A DNA stretch of 64,000 bases from Hydnum rufescens UP504 (lineage: Eukaryota; Basidiomycota; Agaricomycetes; Cantharellales; Hydnaceae), in contig MU128958.1 of NCBI GenBank assembly GCA_014904985.1, positions 20,632 to 84,631 of the forward strand, in the 5' to 3' direction. The position numbers and the translations under genes were made by a program. Below the pieces are notes generated by a model, which had not been told where the DNA came from, did not search any database, and saw only the letters and a list, made by a program, of their open reading frames with translations. Positions within the stretch are counted from its first letter, which is position 1, and every line of letters starts with the position of its first letter. Positions 1 through 10,770 of this stretch are shown one piece after another.

Positions 1-10
1 CCCCTACCTC

Positions 11-1137
11 ATGTCTCAGATCACTGCAATTGGACTACAAGACTATGCCCTGGTCATCGATTGTTCAGAAAATGAGGTCGTCACGAATCCGCTGCGTCTG
101 TTGGCCAGACATTGAGGGTATGCCTTTGCTTGGCACATTTGGTTCGGATGACCTCAAGACACATCATTGGTGACTGCTTTATGATGTGATATGCTCTACA
201 GATGTGTTCACAACTCTCCGTTTTGAACGAATTGGTGACTATGGTATGTCCTACCATTATAGTATTCTTGGATTTGATTACTGAATGGTTTTTTGGTAGA
301 CCTGGGTGATGATGATATCCTAGTCACCAGGATGAACAATGTGCCATTGCTCACTGTGCGGCAGGCAGAAGGCCTCCAAAAGGGAAGAAGCATAAGATAG
401 TGGAGGCTGAGGTACCGATGAGCGTGCCGACGAAGGGTCTGGGTCAAAGGTTCTGCAAGTGGTCTGCCTTCTGTTTCCGCGGGGCCGAAGCCAGCAAGAG
501 GAAAGGGAAAGGGAGACTAACCCCAAAGTCCCTCCCTTATATTGATGATTGCCTCTGATGTGCTGGTGACACCTGCAATTTCAGTCCATGAACCTGAACC
601 ATCTCTATCAAAACTCGTCTTTGCCCTGGACAATGCCAATTCCTACGCCTTGCCAACTCCTCTGACAGACACAGGATTAATCCTTTCGGCTCAAAAACCT
701 GGCTCAACACCATCATATTTTCCATCATCTCTTCTTCCACCTTCATCCACTCTTCCGCCTTCAACCAGTCTTCCACCTTCAACCACTCCTCCACCCTTGT
801 CCACTCTCCTCTGTCATCTACACTCCTCCCATCATCTACTTTTCCACCATTGTCTACTTTCACCATCTACTTTTCTGCCATTGTCCACTTTCCGCTGTTG
901 TCCACTTTTCCCCCATCATCTACTTTTCCCCTGTCGTCTACTTTTCCGCCATCATCCACTTTTCCGTCATTATCAACTTTTCCATCATCATCAACTTTTC
1001 CGTCATCAACTTGTCCACCATCATCAACTTTTCCTCCACCCTCGATGCTTGCTCTGGGCGAAACTCAACTATTTGACTGGGATGATGTCATTCAGACTAT
1101 ACGCACTCAATCTTCATACCAGGGTTCAGTCAGTTAG
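11..1137 (+). pseudogene. Unrecognised decayed gene with Ser/Thr/Pro repeats
   Basis: An open frame from the ATG at 11 (MSQITAIGLQDYALVID...) runs to a possible GTATGC donor near 115. Exon-like frames follow at about 205-240 and 302-400. From about 540 the plus strand encodes a Ser/Thr/Pro-rich stretch that crosses a minisatellite with a frame change and ends in a short acidic tail (LFDWDDVIQTIRT) before the stop at 1137. I do not recognise the family. The frame change and an in-frame TGA just before the first donor suggest decay. It may begin left of the window. Nothing allows a function to be assigned. Confidence 0.3.
725..1045. repeat. Minisatellite, about 15-18 bp unit
   Basis: Tandem, imperfect copies of units like TCCACTTTTCCGCCATCA follow one another, with 15 and 18 bp spacing. 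Read on the plus strand they encode STFPPS-type repeats. The array lies inside the unrecognised gene and is the likely cause of its frame change. Confidence 0.75.
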
Positions 1138-1494
1138 CCACTACAACTGCTACCTTGGGATGACCTGGTCTTGATTGACTGTGTGATAAACTTAATAAAT
1201 AGATCCTCTTATAATCTGGTTTGTATATAATGATAGCAATCCCTATATATATGCTTAGGCCAAAGTCTCCATTGGGGCCCCTTGAGAAGTAGGCCTACTT
1301 AGATTCAAAGGGCAATGGACCAAAGAACGGTTTGAAAGAGCGGTGTTAAGCCTATATATGGCTTTATATCCATCAAGGTGCTGAAATACAAAGGTCACTG
1401 AAAACACCCTTGGGGCCCCAATGATCCAAAGCCTGCTTAGGCCCAAATAGTGCCATGTTTTTGGGCCTAACTAGGGCTGATTTTGTGGCTGACC

Positions 1495-2722
1495 GAGGTG
1501 TCTTTCAAAACTGTCACCCACTTGCTTCTCCTCCACCTTGCATATGAGGCAATTATTCGTCCATGTCCAGGTCTTCAACAGACCACCTGATTTTGTATTT
1601 ACCTCAAGTCCAGCCAATTGTGGCTTTGGCAATTCAACTTGCCCCTTTCATTGATGCTCAACCTAGTGTTCTGTGCCATTGCCTCAAGGGCAATATATGA
1701 GTCCCAATTATATAATCAAGATTGCCTAATCCTTTGGATCCAACTTGTGGATTAGTCACATGTCAAATAGGGGCTATTTCAATACTCTCAAGGAGTATTT
1801 CGCGAATATCTCCCTCATTTTTGATCGGATCGACTCGGAAAAATAGCGCCCAGAAAGCTACGATCAATACCTATCTATCGGTACCATACTCTCGTTTATC
1901 GGACGCGAACTGCATCCTCCAGGTCTATTTTACCTCATGCTCCACACTATGCTTTAGTATTTCGCGAATATCTCCACTAGTTTTGATTTGATTCGTTAGT
2001 AACGACTACCCCTGGAAAGACACTAAAAATCCGCATCGAATGGTACTAAGGGAAAAACGAGCGGATTAGAACTCTGTTCTCTGTAATTTAATCTCCCCAT
2101 GTCTCATTTCACTTTTACCTCCGCTTGTCTGATTATTAAAGGCAATTATGGTTCCGGCACCCTATGTCCGATGGAGGGTACGTCTAGGGCGACCAGTTCC
2201 ACCTTTCCCCAAGGGATTCTGTTCAGTAGGAGAGGAGGAATACCTTGGTTAAGCCATATTCCCCTGTTCTGACTTGTTAATTGAATATCTCCTTCAGTTT
2301 CCAAGATTTTGACTTGATTTCTTTTTCATCATTTTTACCTTAATCCCAGCTTTCTTTCGGTTACCATAGCATTTTTCTGTGATGTATATTAAGTGCAGAA
2401 TATGTGAATTTCCATTGTCTTTCCCCTCACCCCAGTTTTGAAGGCTTAACAAACTGCCACTGGTCCAAGGGTAAACTCCACAACACAATCACTACTTATC
2501 ATGCTTTTGATAGGTTCTCAAGAGGAGGACTTAGTGTGTGATCTCATCTCTTCATTCACTGTTTAGATAGTCTCTGTCAAAACAGTACATTTCCTCCATC
2601 CAAAGGCTGTTCCTTTTCAAGGACCTGAACACCCGGATTGATACTGTGATCCCCCCCTCTTTGTCCTCATTTCCATATTGTGGACTGTAGTTGGATTCGA
2701 CTTCTGTTTCCCACTTACAACA
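1495..2722 (+). mobile_element. Family X LTR-like repeat, 5'-truncated copy 1
   Basis: This segment matches 30.3-31.5 kb and 38.0-39.16 kb closely. It carries the same landmarks: two copies of a block with the palindrome ATTTCGCGAAT followed by ATCTCC, a GTCTCCCCATGTCTC block, and the terminal TTACAACA at 2715-2722. It lacks the TGTTGGAGG start present in the full copies, so it is truncated on the left. No open reading frame is conserved between copies, which fits a solo LTR or non-coding element. Confidence 0.7.
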
Positions 2723-2747
2723 GAGCCAATGAGTGGCCCCAGGAAAC

Positions 2748-2885
2748 ACACACCTGCTATGGCAGGTGTGTGGTACTATATATGGTAAGTCTTCCCCAGT
2801 AGATACCGCTGCACAAAAGGAGCAGCTTAGGCTGCTCTTTTGCACTGCTTCAAATGTCTAACTAATGTATATTTCAATATTCTAG
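2748..2885 (+). repeat. Double-hairpin unit a: hairpin 1 plus intron-like segment
   Basis: Hairpin 1 is at 2748-2771 (10 bp arms ACACACCTGC, loop TATG). GTAAGT begins at 2785, hairpin 2 lies at 2811-2843, CTAAC at 2858-2862, and the acceptor TCTAG ends at 2885, giving a 101 nt intron-like segment. Confidence 0.75.
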
Positions 2886-3023
2886 GTCATGAATCTGAAC
2901 CAACACCTGCATGAGCCTGGCCAAAACCCTGACAACAAACAAAAATACAACCAACAAGGTAAATGGATGCCAGCCAAATGAAGACCCACCCAACAAAACC
3001 CACTGAATGAAGAACCCATGCCA

Positions 3024-3164
3024 ACCACACACCCACTGTAGCAGGTGTGTGGTAATATATAAGGTAAGTACATACACTGTATGCAACCATGCAAAAAGAG
3101 CAGCAAATGCTGCTCTTTTTGCACTGGTTATGATTTTTAACTAACATATTATTGATTTTTATAG
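3024..3164 (+). repeat. Double-hairpin unit b
   Basis: Hairpin 1 is at 3024-3053. GTAAGT starts at 3064, hairpin 2 is a near-perfect 32 bp inverted repeat at 3091-3122, CTAAC is at 3141-3145 and the acceptor ATAG ends at 3164. The intron-like segment is again 101 nt. Confidence 0.75.
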
Positions 3165-3342
3165 GATATTGCCTGAACCAGAACCTGCCAAATGAACACA
3201 TGTCAAATGAGCCCCTCCCAAATGACAATCTACTGAATGGACAACTGCTGAATGAACACCTGCCAAACAAGCACCCGCCCAATGAGCCCCCACCAAATGA
3301 TAACATGCTGAACAGGCACCCACCTGGTGAGAGATCACCCCA

Positions 3343-3423
3343 ACCACACACCTGCTGCGGCAGGTGTGTGGTAATTTAAGGTGAATTTGTTTTTAATGTC
3401 TAACTAACACTTGATTTTTTTAG
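3343..3423 (+). repeat. Double-hairpin unit c, lacking hairpin 2
   Basis: Hairpin 1 is at 3343-3372. A shorter segment of 43 nt runs from GTGAAT at 3381 to TTTTTTTAG at 3423 with CTAAC motifs, but the GCAAAAAGAGCAGC hairpin is missing. The exon-like part before it (3165-3342) has the clearest PNE-type tandem repeat. Confidence 0.65.
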
Positions 3424-3610
3424 GGTATTGCCTGAACCTCCACCAACAAAACAAAGGGTTGCCAAATGAGAAGAAATGGCCAAACGGAGACTGCCAAACC
3501 CATGAACAATGACCCACCCAAAACCCTGTGCTGAACAAGACCCACATGGATAACAAAAACCACCACCCAATGAAGACACAAAATAATGCAATGCTGAGAA
3601 CCCACATGAG

Positions 3611-3743
3611 CCACACCCGCTTTGGCGGGTGTGGTGATTTTTTACGGTAAGTACTCAGGCTATATGTAAGATCATGCAAAAGGAGCAGCACAGGCTGCTC
3701 CTTTTGTGTGGCTTTTCTTTTTTCCACTAATGTACTATTCTAG
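3611..3743 (+). repeat. Double-hairpin unit d
   Basis: Hairpin 1 is at 3611-3634 with GC-compensated arms (CCACACCCGC/GCGGGTGTGG). GTAAGT starts at 3647, hairpin 2 is at 3676-3706 and the acceptor TTCTAG ends at 3743. The paired changes in hairpin 1 relative to the other units keep the stem intact. Confidence 0.75.
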
Positions 3744-3850
3744 GTATTCTTCTGGCCCCACTGCCCGCACCTACCCCCAACTAATCCTGCAACCCCACTG
3801 AATAAAAACCCATGACCCTGCCAAATGTAAACACACAACCCCAGGAGGGA

Positions 3851-4314
3851 GGGGGGATAAGCTGTATGGTACATGTATAATAGTATAATAATAATAAATG
3901 AATAATTATGTGTTATGATCTGGGGGAGGCACGGGGATTAATCTGAGAATGAGAACAAATAGTAATAAATAAACAATCCCAATTGCCGATAAGCCCATAT
4001 AGCCTGCTGACCCATTCAGGGGCATTCCCGGGCTTGCTGGGACCTATCCTGATACCCCCCAACCAATATAACCATGTGCTTCTGCTCACAGTGTTATTTG
4101 ATCCCACTCTGGTTGATCCCCCCCTGTGACTGATCCTCCCATGATTTACTGCTATACTTGTGGGTCTTCCTGGGTTATGCTATCCCATGAAGCTCCTGGC
4201 CTTAGCATCAATTTCTACATGAACTTCATGGAGAAATCTTATGGCCAGTGTTGAAACACCCACATTAGCAACACTGTGACTTCAAAAAAAAAAAAAAAAA
4301 AAAATTTTACTCAC
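3851..4314. other. No gene seen; contains A-rich run
   Basis: I find no convincing gene. A homopolymer A run lies at about 4283-4303, directly next to the intron-like end of the minus-strand gene remnant that follows. An LTR-like start (TGTTATGATC at 3911) has no matching partner or target duplication. Confidence 0.5.
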
Positions 4315-4766
4315 CATCAACAACCCCTCATTGTTGCTCAAAACCATAGGCACATCTTTCAACACACCCCTTGGCATCTCCACCTTGGCTGCATACCAAG
4401 CAGCTTCCTCGGCCTCACACCTCACCTCAGCATCAAGATGACCTGCCTCTTCCAATGCAACCATCGCCACCTCCTCTTGGGCACATCGAATGCCCATGTC
4501 ATTCTCAATCCATTCGACATGCAGACACCAACCTGCAAGTTCCAACCCCATCCCAGGCATGAGAGGCAAAACCTCAGGCATCTGACCCTGCAGATGTACC
4601 TGCTGCTTTACCACAAATCAGCACAACTCACAGAAAACAGAAAAGTTTCCTCACTCACCTCCCACTTTGCCAACTCAACCTTCACAGTCACAACCACCTC
4701 CTCAGTCTGGAGGACCTCCATCGCCACCTTTGTCTTGATCAAAGCAAGGATGGCTTCATTGGCCAT
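4315..4766 (-). pseudogene. Unrecognised two-exon gene fragment
   Basis: Two minus-strand exons can be read. Exon 1 is 4659-4766 (starts MANEAILALIKTK) with donor GTGAGTGA. Exon 2 is 4315-4605, entered after a TAAAG acceptor and left by another GTGAGT donor. The translation is rich in Glu, Ala and Val and looks helical. The next exon would fall in the poly-A region, so the 3' part is missing. Family unknown. Confidence 0.3.
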
Positions 4767-4914
4767 ATTGATGATGATGGTATGGAATCAGAAGCAATTG
4801 CAACAAACCTGTCCTTTATAGAAACCATCACAGCAACCACCAAAACCACCAAAACATCCACCTTGTAAAATGTGAGTTATGCACTTCAAGGGCTTTGCAC
4901 TCAAAGGGGGGTAC

Positions 4915-5232
4915 TGTTACAAGTTGTACTTGTAACCTCGCTTACATATGAATAACCAAGCCTATCACATCACGTGACCTTCCCCCTTGCCCCCATTGTG
5001 CCTTCCTCTTTCAGCATTTCCTATTATATACATCCCTCCTTTATTCAACATCCCTTTATTCAACCTTTGCATATTAACTCTCAAGAAGCCAGTCCTCCTC
5101 ATATGTACTTGTCTTTCACAACCTTTTGTAATTCCCACTTCACGACTCTCTCATCAATTGTCTTAAGGGCCTTTCCTTGTATTTGACTCAATTACATAAT
5201 TGTATTTCTCATCTTGAGTACAACCCTTAACA
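4915..5232 (+). mobile_element. LTR of gypsy-type family A' (3' LTR with PPT)
   Basis: The segment starts TGTTACAAGTTGTAC and ends CCCTTAACA. It matches the 458 bp LTR at 29326-29783 except for an internal deletion of about 140 bp between short TTCAAC repeats. A polypurine tract (AAAGGGGGGTAC) lies immediately upstream at about 4903-4914, as expected for a 3' LTR. No target duplication is seen and no internal coding region survives to its left. Confidence 0.75.
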
Positions 5233-5299
5233 CATGCAATCTGTGCAGGGGCAAAGGTTGGGTCTCCACCTGATGGCAAACTCATCATGTTCTGCATGG

Positions 5300-7190
5300 A
5301 TGAAGGTGCAGGCTTGCCATATTCTCAAGCAAATTTCACCACTTCCCTGTACCATACATCCATCAGAGTGTCCTCCATGGACTGTGCAACAGGCAGTGGA
5401 ATTCCAATGGTTGGCAGTGCTCAGGGGGAAATAATGCCATGCAATGCTGGTAGGCTGAAAGACACAGGGGAATTGGCAGCTTAAAGCATTTTGGCAAGTA
5501 GGGTGCAGCAGAAACAGGACTTTTTGCCCACACCTATTGTGCTCACAGAGCTTCCCTTCAAAAGCTTCTATAAACAAGAGAGCTTAAAACACCAGAAGTC
5601 ATGCAGGTACAATTCCACACTACCTTAATTGTCTCAAGTTGGTTTGTTACATCCTTAGGAAGCAGTACCTTGCTGTCCTGACACACAAGAGCCAGGCCCA
5701 TCAACAATGCCTCACAATGGACTGTTCCATGAAATTGGATGGGTGACACTTTCTTCTTCATCACCTCAATCATAGATTTGACTTCTTTAACCCTGTGATT
5801 AAGGGCCTGTTCAGATGCAAGATTCCAGATTCTTTGGCAAGATTCCAGTATTGAAAATGGGTAGATTCTTTTGGATTCTTTTGGATTGAAAAGAATCCAG
5901 AAGAATCTGGCCAAAGAATCTGGATTCTTGCATCTGAACAGGCCCTAAGCTTCAGTGTTTTGAGCATATATTTGATTCCCAAGTTTACAATTGGTTCATC
6001 TGGTGCACAGGTATCAGGAGAGGCAATAGGAGTTGTGACAAAGTTGAGGGTGAGAGTTCTGAATGATGGAGATTTCTGAAAACATATCAAATGGCACTGT
6101 GCCAAGCTGTTGCCTTGTGCAGGTAGTGCAATGCCAAAAAATAAATGACCTGCCCAGGCTCAAGCACCATTTCTGTAAGTTATGGGTTTGTCAGGAAGAG
6201 GTAGTGGCAAAGGAATCATTGAGATGAATGCACAAACTGTCATCAGAGATGGTGGATTTGAGTTCCAACTTCAGCCTCCACTGGATCAACAGGAATGAAA
6301 GAAGTTTGTGAATGGGAACATAGTATGACAGCAAAAATAATGTGTTGAGCACTAGAACAAGGTGGAGGAGAGTGTCAGGATCAATAGTTTTGTTGTTGGG
6401 ATTCTTAGGGTGCTTGGCCCAGTATTGTGCACTCTTAAGTATGTGACAGAGGGTGGTGATCTACCTTGGCATGCTACTTGTATTCCATTCATAGGTGTCA
6501 TCCTTCCCAGCCACCAACACCCCAGCTAAGTCAAGCTGGTAAACCTCATTTATAGACACAGACACCTGCTTTGAAGCAATAACCTCCCCAGATTTGGGCT
6601 CCCAGCCATCCAGTATTTCATGCAAGGAATGTTTGAAAGCATGGAGATTGGCATGGAGGTGATGGGTGATCTCTGGTAAACACAAGTGAACAGTGAAGAT
6701 CATGAAGAGAGCCCTATCACAGGGAGTCCTCACATCCTGAAAGATAGCCAGGAGGTGGCTGGAATAGTCCTGTAGAGGGTCTTCATTTATGCTGTAACTG
6801 AGAATCACAAGTTTGGCAGGTGAGGAGCTGAGAGACTGAGAGGTGCTGCAAATGTACAGAAATGCTGTTAGATCTGTCAGATGACTTGGACTTGCTTGAA
6901 TGTGATCAACTAGGAATGGGTACAGGTTCTTGGGAGTGGGATTTTGGGTGGACATGGCTCTTGCAAGTGGTTCACCTCCATCAACTGATACCACAAAGGA
7001 TGTTTTGTGAGGGTGCAGCATTAACTTGCCAACAGCTAGAACTCTCTGACCCAGTCCAATGTTCTTCTGGCCTATATCCTCAATCCCACAAGTAAGAAGG
7101 GTCACAATGTGGTTACATATGACTAGTGTAGGTGAGATTGTGTTGGGGTTGGTAAACTCTGGAGGTTTGACTTGCTTGTTATGCATCCCT
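5300..7190 (-). pseudogene. Nucleic-acid deaminase-like pseudogene (OTT_1508-like?)
   Basis: A minus-strand frame of about 240 codons (6461-7186) is followed by broken frames carrying two motifs. These are VHCEALLMG near 5705-5725, with the His-Cys-Glu seen in zinc deaminases, and KKSCFCCTLLAKML near 5490-5530, a Cys-x-x-Cys-like site. The tail has the spacing I associate with fungal deaminases of the OTT_1508 type (zinc-binding H/C-E ... C-x-x-C). Frame changes, stops and a MITE inside (5803-5945) mark it as dead. The assignment is by motif memory only. The upstream region 7293-7826 may contain its first exon. Confidence 0.4.
5803..5945. mobile_element. Tourist/Harbinger-like MITE
   Basis: A 143 bp element has 36 bp terminal inverted repeats with one mismatch, beginning GGGCCTGTTCAGATGC. 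It is flanked by the 3 bp duplication TAA (5800-5802 and 5946-5948). TIR start and 3 bp TWA-type duplication are those of PIF/Harbinger MITEs. It sits inside the deaminase-like pseudogene. Confidence 0.85.
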
Positions 7191-7873
7191 ATCAGACATG
7201 ATAGGTTCTAATTCTAAGATCCACTTTCGGTACTGCAGACTTTGCCATGTTGTCTTGCAGAGGCTGGAAGTAGTGCCCAGAAAGACATCACATCAGAGAG
7301 GGGCATGTGAGCTTTTGTAAAGAGTGTGGGAACTCAGGAAGTAACATTTCTCCCTCCTGGAAAGACCATCTGATGTAGTAGGGCATGTGGTGCTTAGGTA
7401 ACACCAGAGGTGATCCATCAAGTCAGCCAGAGAGAGAGGGGGAAGGAGCAGAGAGAGCAGGGGGGCACAACAGGGCAATCTGATCAGGAGGAAAGAGGCA
7501 TGGAATGGGAATATATAGTAAACGTCATAAAATAAACTGAGTAAGATGAATGGCTGGCAGATGGATGAGAAAAATGGAGAGAGATCAGGACTGGTGCATG
7601 AGGCCAGATGCAGATGTGGCATTGCCCAATCTGGGACTGTCTTTATTGTTATGGGCAGCCATTTCTCATGGCACCATCCTAATATAGATTTACTAGGAGT
7701 CCATCTATTCATGATTTCCATGGAGCAAAAAGACAGTCCTGAGACAGTCCCACTGGAATCAATTTGGCTCATAGGCTTTGGCTGGTTGTTCCCTCTTTCT
7801 TTTCTGTTCTGTTCATGTCTGCTCATTAGGCACTTACCAAATTTACCTGTCAGTGGCTTTGAAAGCCCCCAAA
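7191..7873. other. Possible upstream exons of the deaminase-like pseudogene
   Basis: A minus-strand open frame covers 7293-7826 (about 177 codons). It has a leucine-rich hydrophobic middle but no motif I recognise. It is in the right place to be the 5' part of the neighbouring pseudogene, which cannot be shown from the sequence alone. Confidence 0.25.
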
Positions 7874-8484
7874 GGTGGCTGTGTGCAGGAAGTAGTACTT
7901 ATAGCCCTTTGTAGTGGGGGGGATCACCAGTTTCAATCTCTCAGGATCCCCACTGCAATAGGTGTGAGACTTGTTGTTATGAGTCATACTCATAACCTCT
8001 TACATAACCCCATCACATGACCTCAGCTCCACAACAATCACCTTTGTGCTTATTCATCCCCCTTGCCTTATTGTACCTCCTCCCTTATTGTCCTTGATCT
8101 CTATATAAGTAGCTACCTCTAGTACTCTAGCTCCTTAGAAAGATCAAGAATATATGTCTGTACCTGACTGTCTTCCTCATCCATTCTCTCTGGTCTTAAG
8201 TCTCTTGGGAATTCAGTTCTTTCACTCCACTCTCTGTATTCTTGTCTTCTGAAACATTACATAATCATTTGCTTTGTGAATCCACTTGTCAGATATATTA
8301 AGGGCTTCCTGTTCCTACTCAGCCTGATTACATAATCACTCCCCCATACTAGGAATGACCCTTAACACTTGTGCATAGCTGTTGTGTGTTGGTGTATACT
8401 CAGGATTCCCACTGTGATAGTGTGTGGTTAATTAATCTCTTTTCTCTTTCTGTTTGTGGCTTCAACAGCAGTGTCACCCTGACA
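7874..8484 (+). mobile_element. Fragment of the element B LTR, split by another LTR
   Basis: 7874-7969 and 8373-8484 together match the reverse complement of the element B LTR (41739-42585), including the block around CTCTCAGGATCCCCACTG and the end ...CCCTGACA at 8484. The two halves are separated exactly by the solo LTR 7975-8367 plus its target duplication. Confidence 0.8.
7975..8367 (+). mobile_element. Solo LTR, family A
   Basis: A 393 bp sequence starting TGTTATGAGTCATAC and ending CCCTTAACA is flanked by a perfect 5 bp target duplication CTTGT (7970-7974 and 8368-8372). A TATATAAG box lies near 8103. It interrupts an older LTR of element B. The related copy at 26950-27346 is in the opposite orientation. 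Confidence 0.9.
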
Positions 8485-9154
8485 GGAAGTCCACAAGGGT
8501 GTTGGTCTCCAGCTGATTTAGCCAGCTCTTATTCTCTGCCCTGTTTCCTTGACTCTTCCCCCCTACTAGTCAGCATTTGAACATATTTGGGTCAACACCA
8601 GATTTTCTTGCATAGGCAGTTCAGTTAGGAAGTTCTTTGCCAGTGGCCTTGGCCTCAAATGCATCCTTAGTAAAGCTTTGTATGGTGGTCTGAATGAGAG
8701 CTTCTTTATTGCATGCTTCTTGTTGCTTCTTGTGCTGTATTGAGTGCACATGCCTTGCCATATGAAATGTGGGAAATGAGGCAGGGAGTTCTGCCAAAAT
8801 CAGATGAAAATTACCCAAACTAAACACCACCTAGCATCAAAACAAACAACAGGGTGCACATGAAATTTTTGGGAGGATCTCCCAAGGATCAGGGAAAGCC
8901 CTGGGAAGCAGGAGAAGGCCAAGGAATGGCTATACCCATATGTTGCAATTGAGTAGACTGAGCAAGCACCCTTTTTGGGTCTAATTTAGCCTTTTCTCCT
9001 TCAATTCTCCTCCAATTCTCATAAAACTTGGGACTCAAAAGGCATCATATATATCTTAATATACAGTCCAGAGCATTAATGATTTGGATCAATATTGACG
9101 GAGAAATTATTACAACAATCATTCAGTGGTGAAAATCATTAAGCAGTGAAAACC
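8485..9154. other. No gene seen; AT-rich, CpG-poor
   Basis: Both strands give only short frames and I see no recognisable motif. CpG is nearly absent, in sharp contrast to the block starting at about 9.4 kb. Confidence 0.5.
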
Positions 9155-9530
9155 TGTAGTAGCAAGGGTTATGGGAGAACTCCCCCAGATTACTAAGTGG
9201 GTGAGAACAAATTCAAGATCAGCAACCCTCAAGTGCTCAGGTGAACAGAGGAAATGACAGGAAGAACCACAGAGAAAGTCCTTCATATTTTGTGGGCCCA
9301 AGCCTGTCTTTTATAGTAGTTACAGGAGGTCAGAGAGCACATGAAACAGGATTAAGGTGAAGTAAAAGATGTCCAACCACCAGTGGAGCCAGCAAGTAAA
9401 GAGGTAAAAGGTTGCCGGTGAAACCTGGCTGTGGCAAATATATGATTGGCGAGGCCATCGGCATAGCCCCACAGGGGTGATGCTTGTCTCCGACGTCGTA
9501 CCCGGCCATATCCGCTCACTCCAACAGATA
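9155..9530 (+). repeat. Left terminal inverted repeat of the block
   Basis: Shared landmarks with the right end include GATTACTAAG, CTCAGGTGAACA, TAGTA/TTTACAGGA, GGATTAAGGTGAAGTAA, GGTGAAACCTGGCTG and GTCTCCGACGTCGTACC. The outer half is CpG-poor and the inner half CpG-rich. Confidence 0.8.
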
Positions 9531-9639
9531 GTGTATGTGCCTCTTGGACGATTGGGTCATGCACGAGTTGTCTCGTGTGCCATATCAAGATCATCTACTC
9601 TGTCCACGTGTGAGAAGCTTGTTCATACAGATACTCGCC

Positions 9640-10040
<401 letters not shown>

Positions 10041-10429
10041 TGGCCATACTACCCTTTCGGATGGATCCCAGACCACTGGCACGGCGACCATTAATGTGGG
10101 ACGGAGAGCAACAATGTCACCCGTAGAATTGCGGACCGAGGCATCTGTGCGCGTTTTCACCCTGCGATAGCCGGTGATGACGCCAGCATGTCAGAGATAG
10201 AGACGCGTTACCTATTCCAGAACGTGGGGGAAGAGGTAAAAACGCGAGGAGAGCACTGTCCTTGGGGAGCGCGTGCCCAAGTGCTCGCCAATTGCACTGA
10301 CAGAAGCGATAATGCTTTACTTGATAAGAATAACGCCTTTGAGGGGATCTGGTGGCCCCACTAGGGCATATGGTGCAGGCGAGATCGTCTACGTTGAGGA
10401 GACGATCATTCAGATCAAGTAACTAGCAG

Positions 10430-10770
10430 CCTCAGTGACCTTGAACAATTCGTTGAACAATAATACCGCGACGTCGGGGCTTGAGCCTCGCAGTTCTTGA
10501 GGACAGCCGGATTCGAAATATCTTCCTAGACAACAATGCGGGCGTCTACAAACGAGTGACAGAGAGGTAAGAGACGACCTAAATCTCGGTCATCTGACAA
10601 ATGGGCAGATCATGTCCCAGACGGCCCTTGGAATCAATCGGGTGCGAGGCGAAAATCGTGCCGATGAGCGCACCCTTGCCCAACCCGTCTGCCCAACAAC
10701 GATAAAAACGAACTGAAAGGTGCGCTTATGCTGCAATCTGGCAGGTAATCGAGTCAAACTCCCGTATCTC
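10430..10770 (-). pseudogene. Septin GTPase fragment
   Basis: The minus strand reads FQFVFIVVGQT, then in the next frame GLGKGALIGTIFASH, PIDSKGRLGHDLP and ICQMTEI, stop, VVSY. This is the G1 P-loop and following region of a septin (family pattern GQSGLGKST...IDSKGR...TTEIQVV). A 1-base loss inside the P-loop codons shifts the frame and a TAG replaces the expected Gln after TEI. Only the start of the GTPase domain is present, with the same orientation as the adjacent Cdc48 fragment. Confidence 0.8.

Larger units (their letters stand above)
2723..3850 (+). repeat. Double-hairpin repeat array 1 (forward units)
   Basis: Four units stand in a row. Each has an exon-like A/C-rich stretch (imperfect CCAAATGAAC repeats, reading PNE/PND in one frame), a first hairpin of the form ACCACACACCTGC..GCAGGTGTGTGGT, and a GT-AG intron-like segment. 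Three of the four introns contain a second hairpin of the form GCAAAAAGAGCAGC..GCTGCTCTTTTTGC, then CTAAC or a similar branch motif and TAG. The same units occur in reverse at 40.1-49.3 kb and forward again from 50.0 kb. I know of no named family with this structure. Confidence 0.75.

Noticed and set aside
2811..2843. Hairpin 2 as a transcription terminator
   Set aside because: It sits between a donor and a branch/acceptor site and recurs in every unit. Intrinsic terminators of bacterial type are not expected in a fungus.
2723..3850. CRISPR-like array
   Set aside because: Regular short palindromic repeats are present, but spacing is irregular, units are far longer and the context is fungal transposons.
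3911..4272. LTR-like segment TGTTATGATC...AGCAACA
   Set aside because: It has TG...CA ends, but there is no second copy in the window and no target duplication (TTATG versus CTGTG).
4276..4821. Plus-strand frame of 181 codons
   Set aside because: It begins in the poly-A run and is antisense to two exons with good splice sites. His/Pro/Thr composition is that of a shadow frame.
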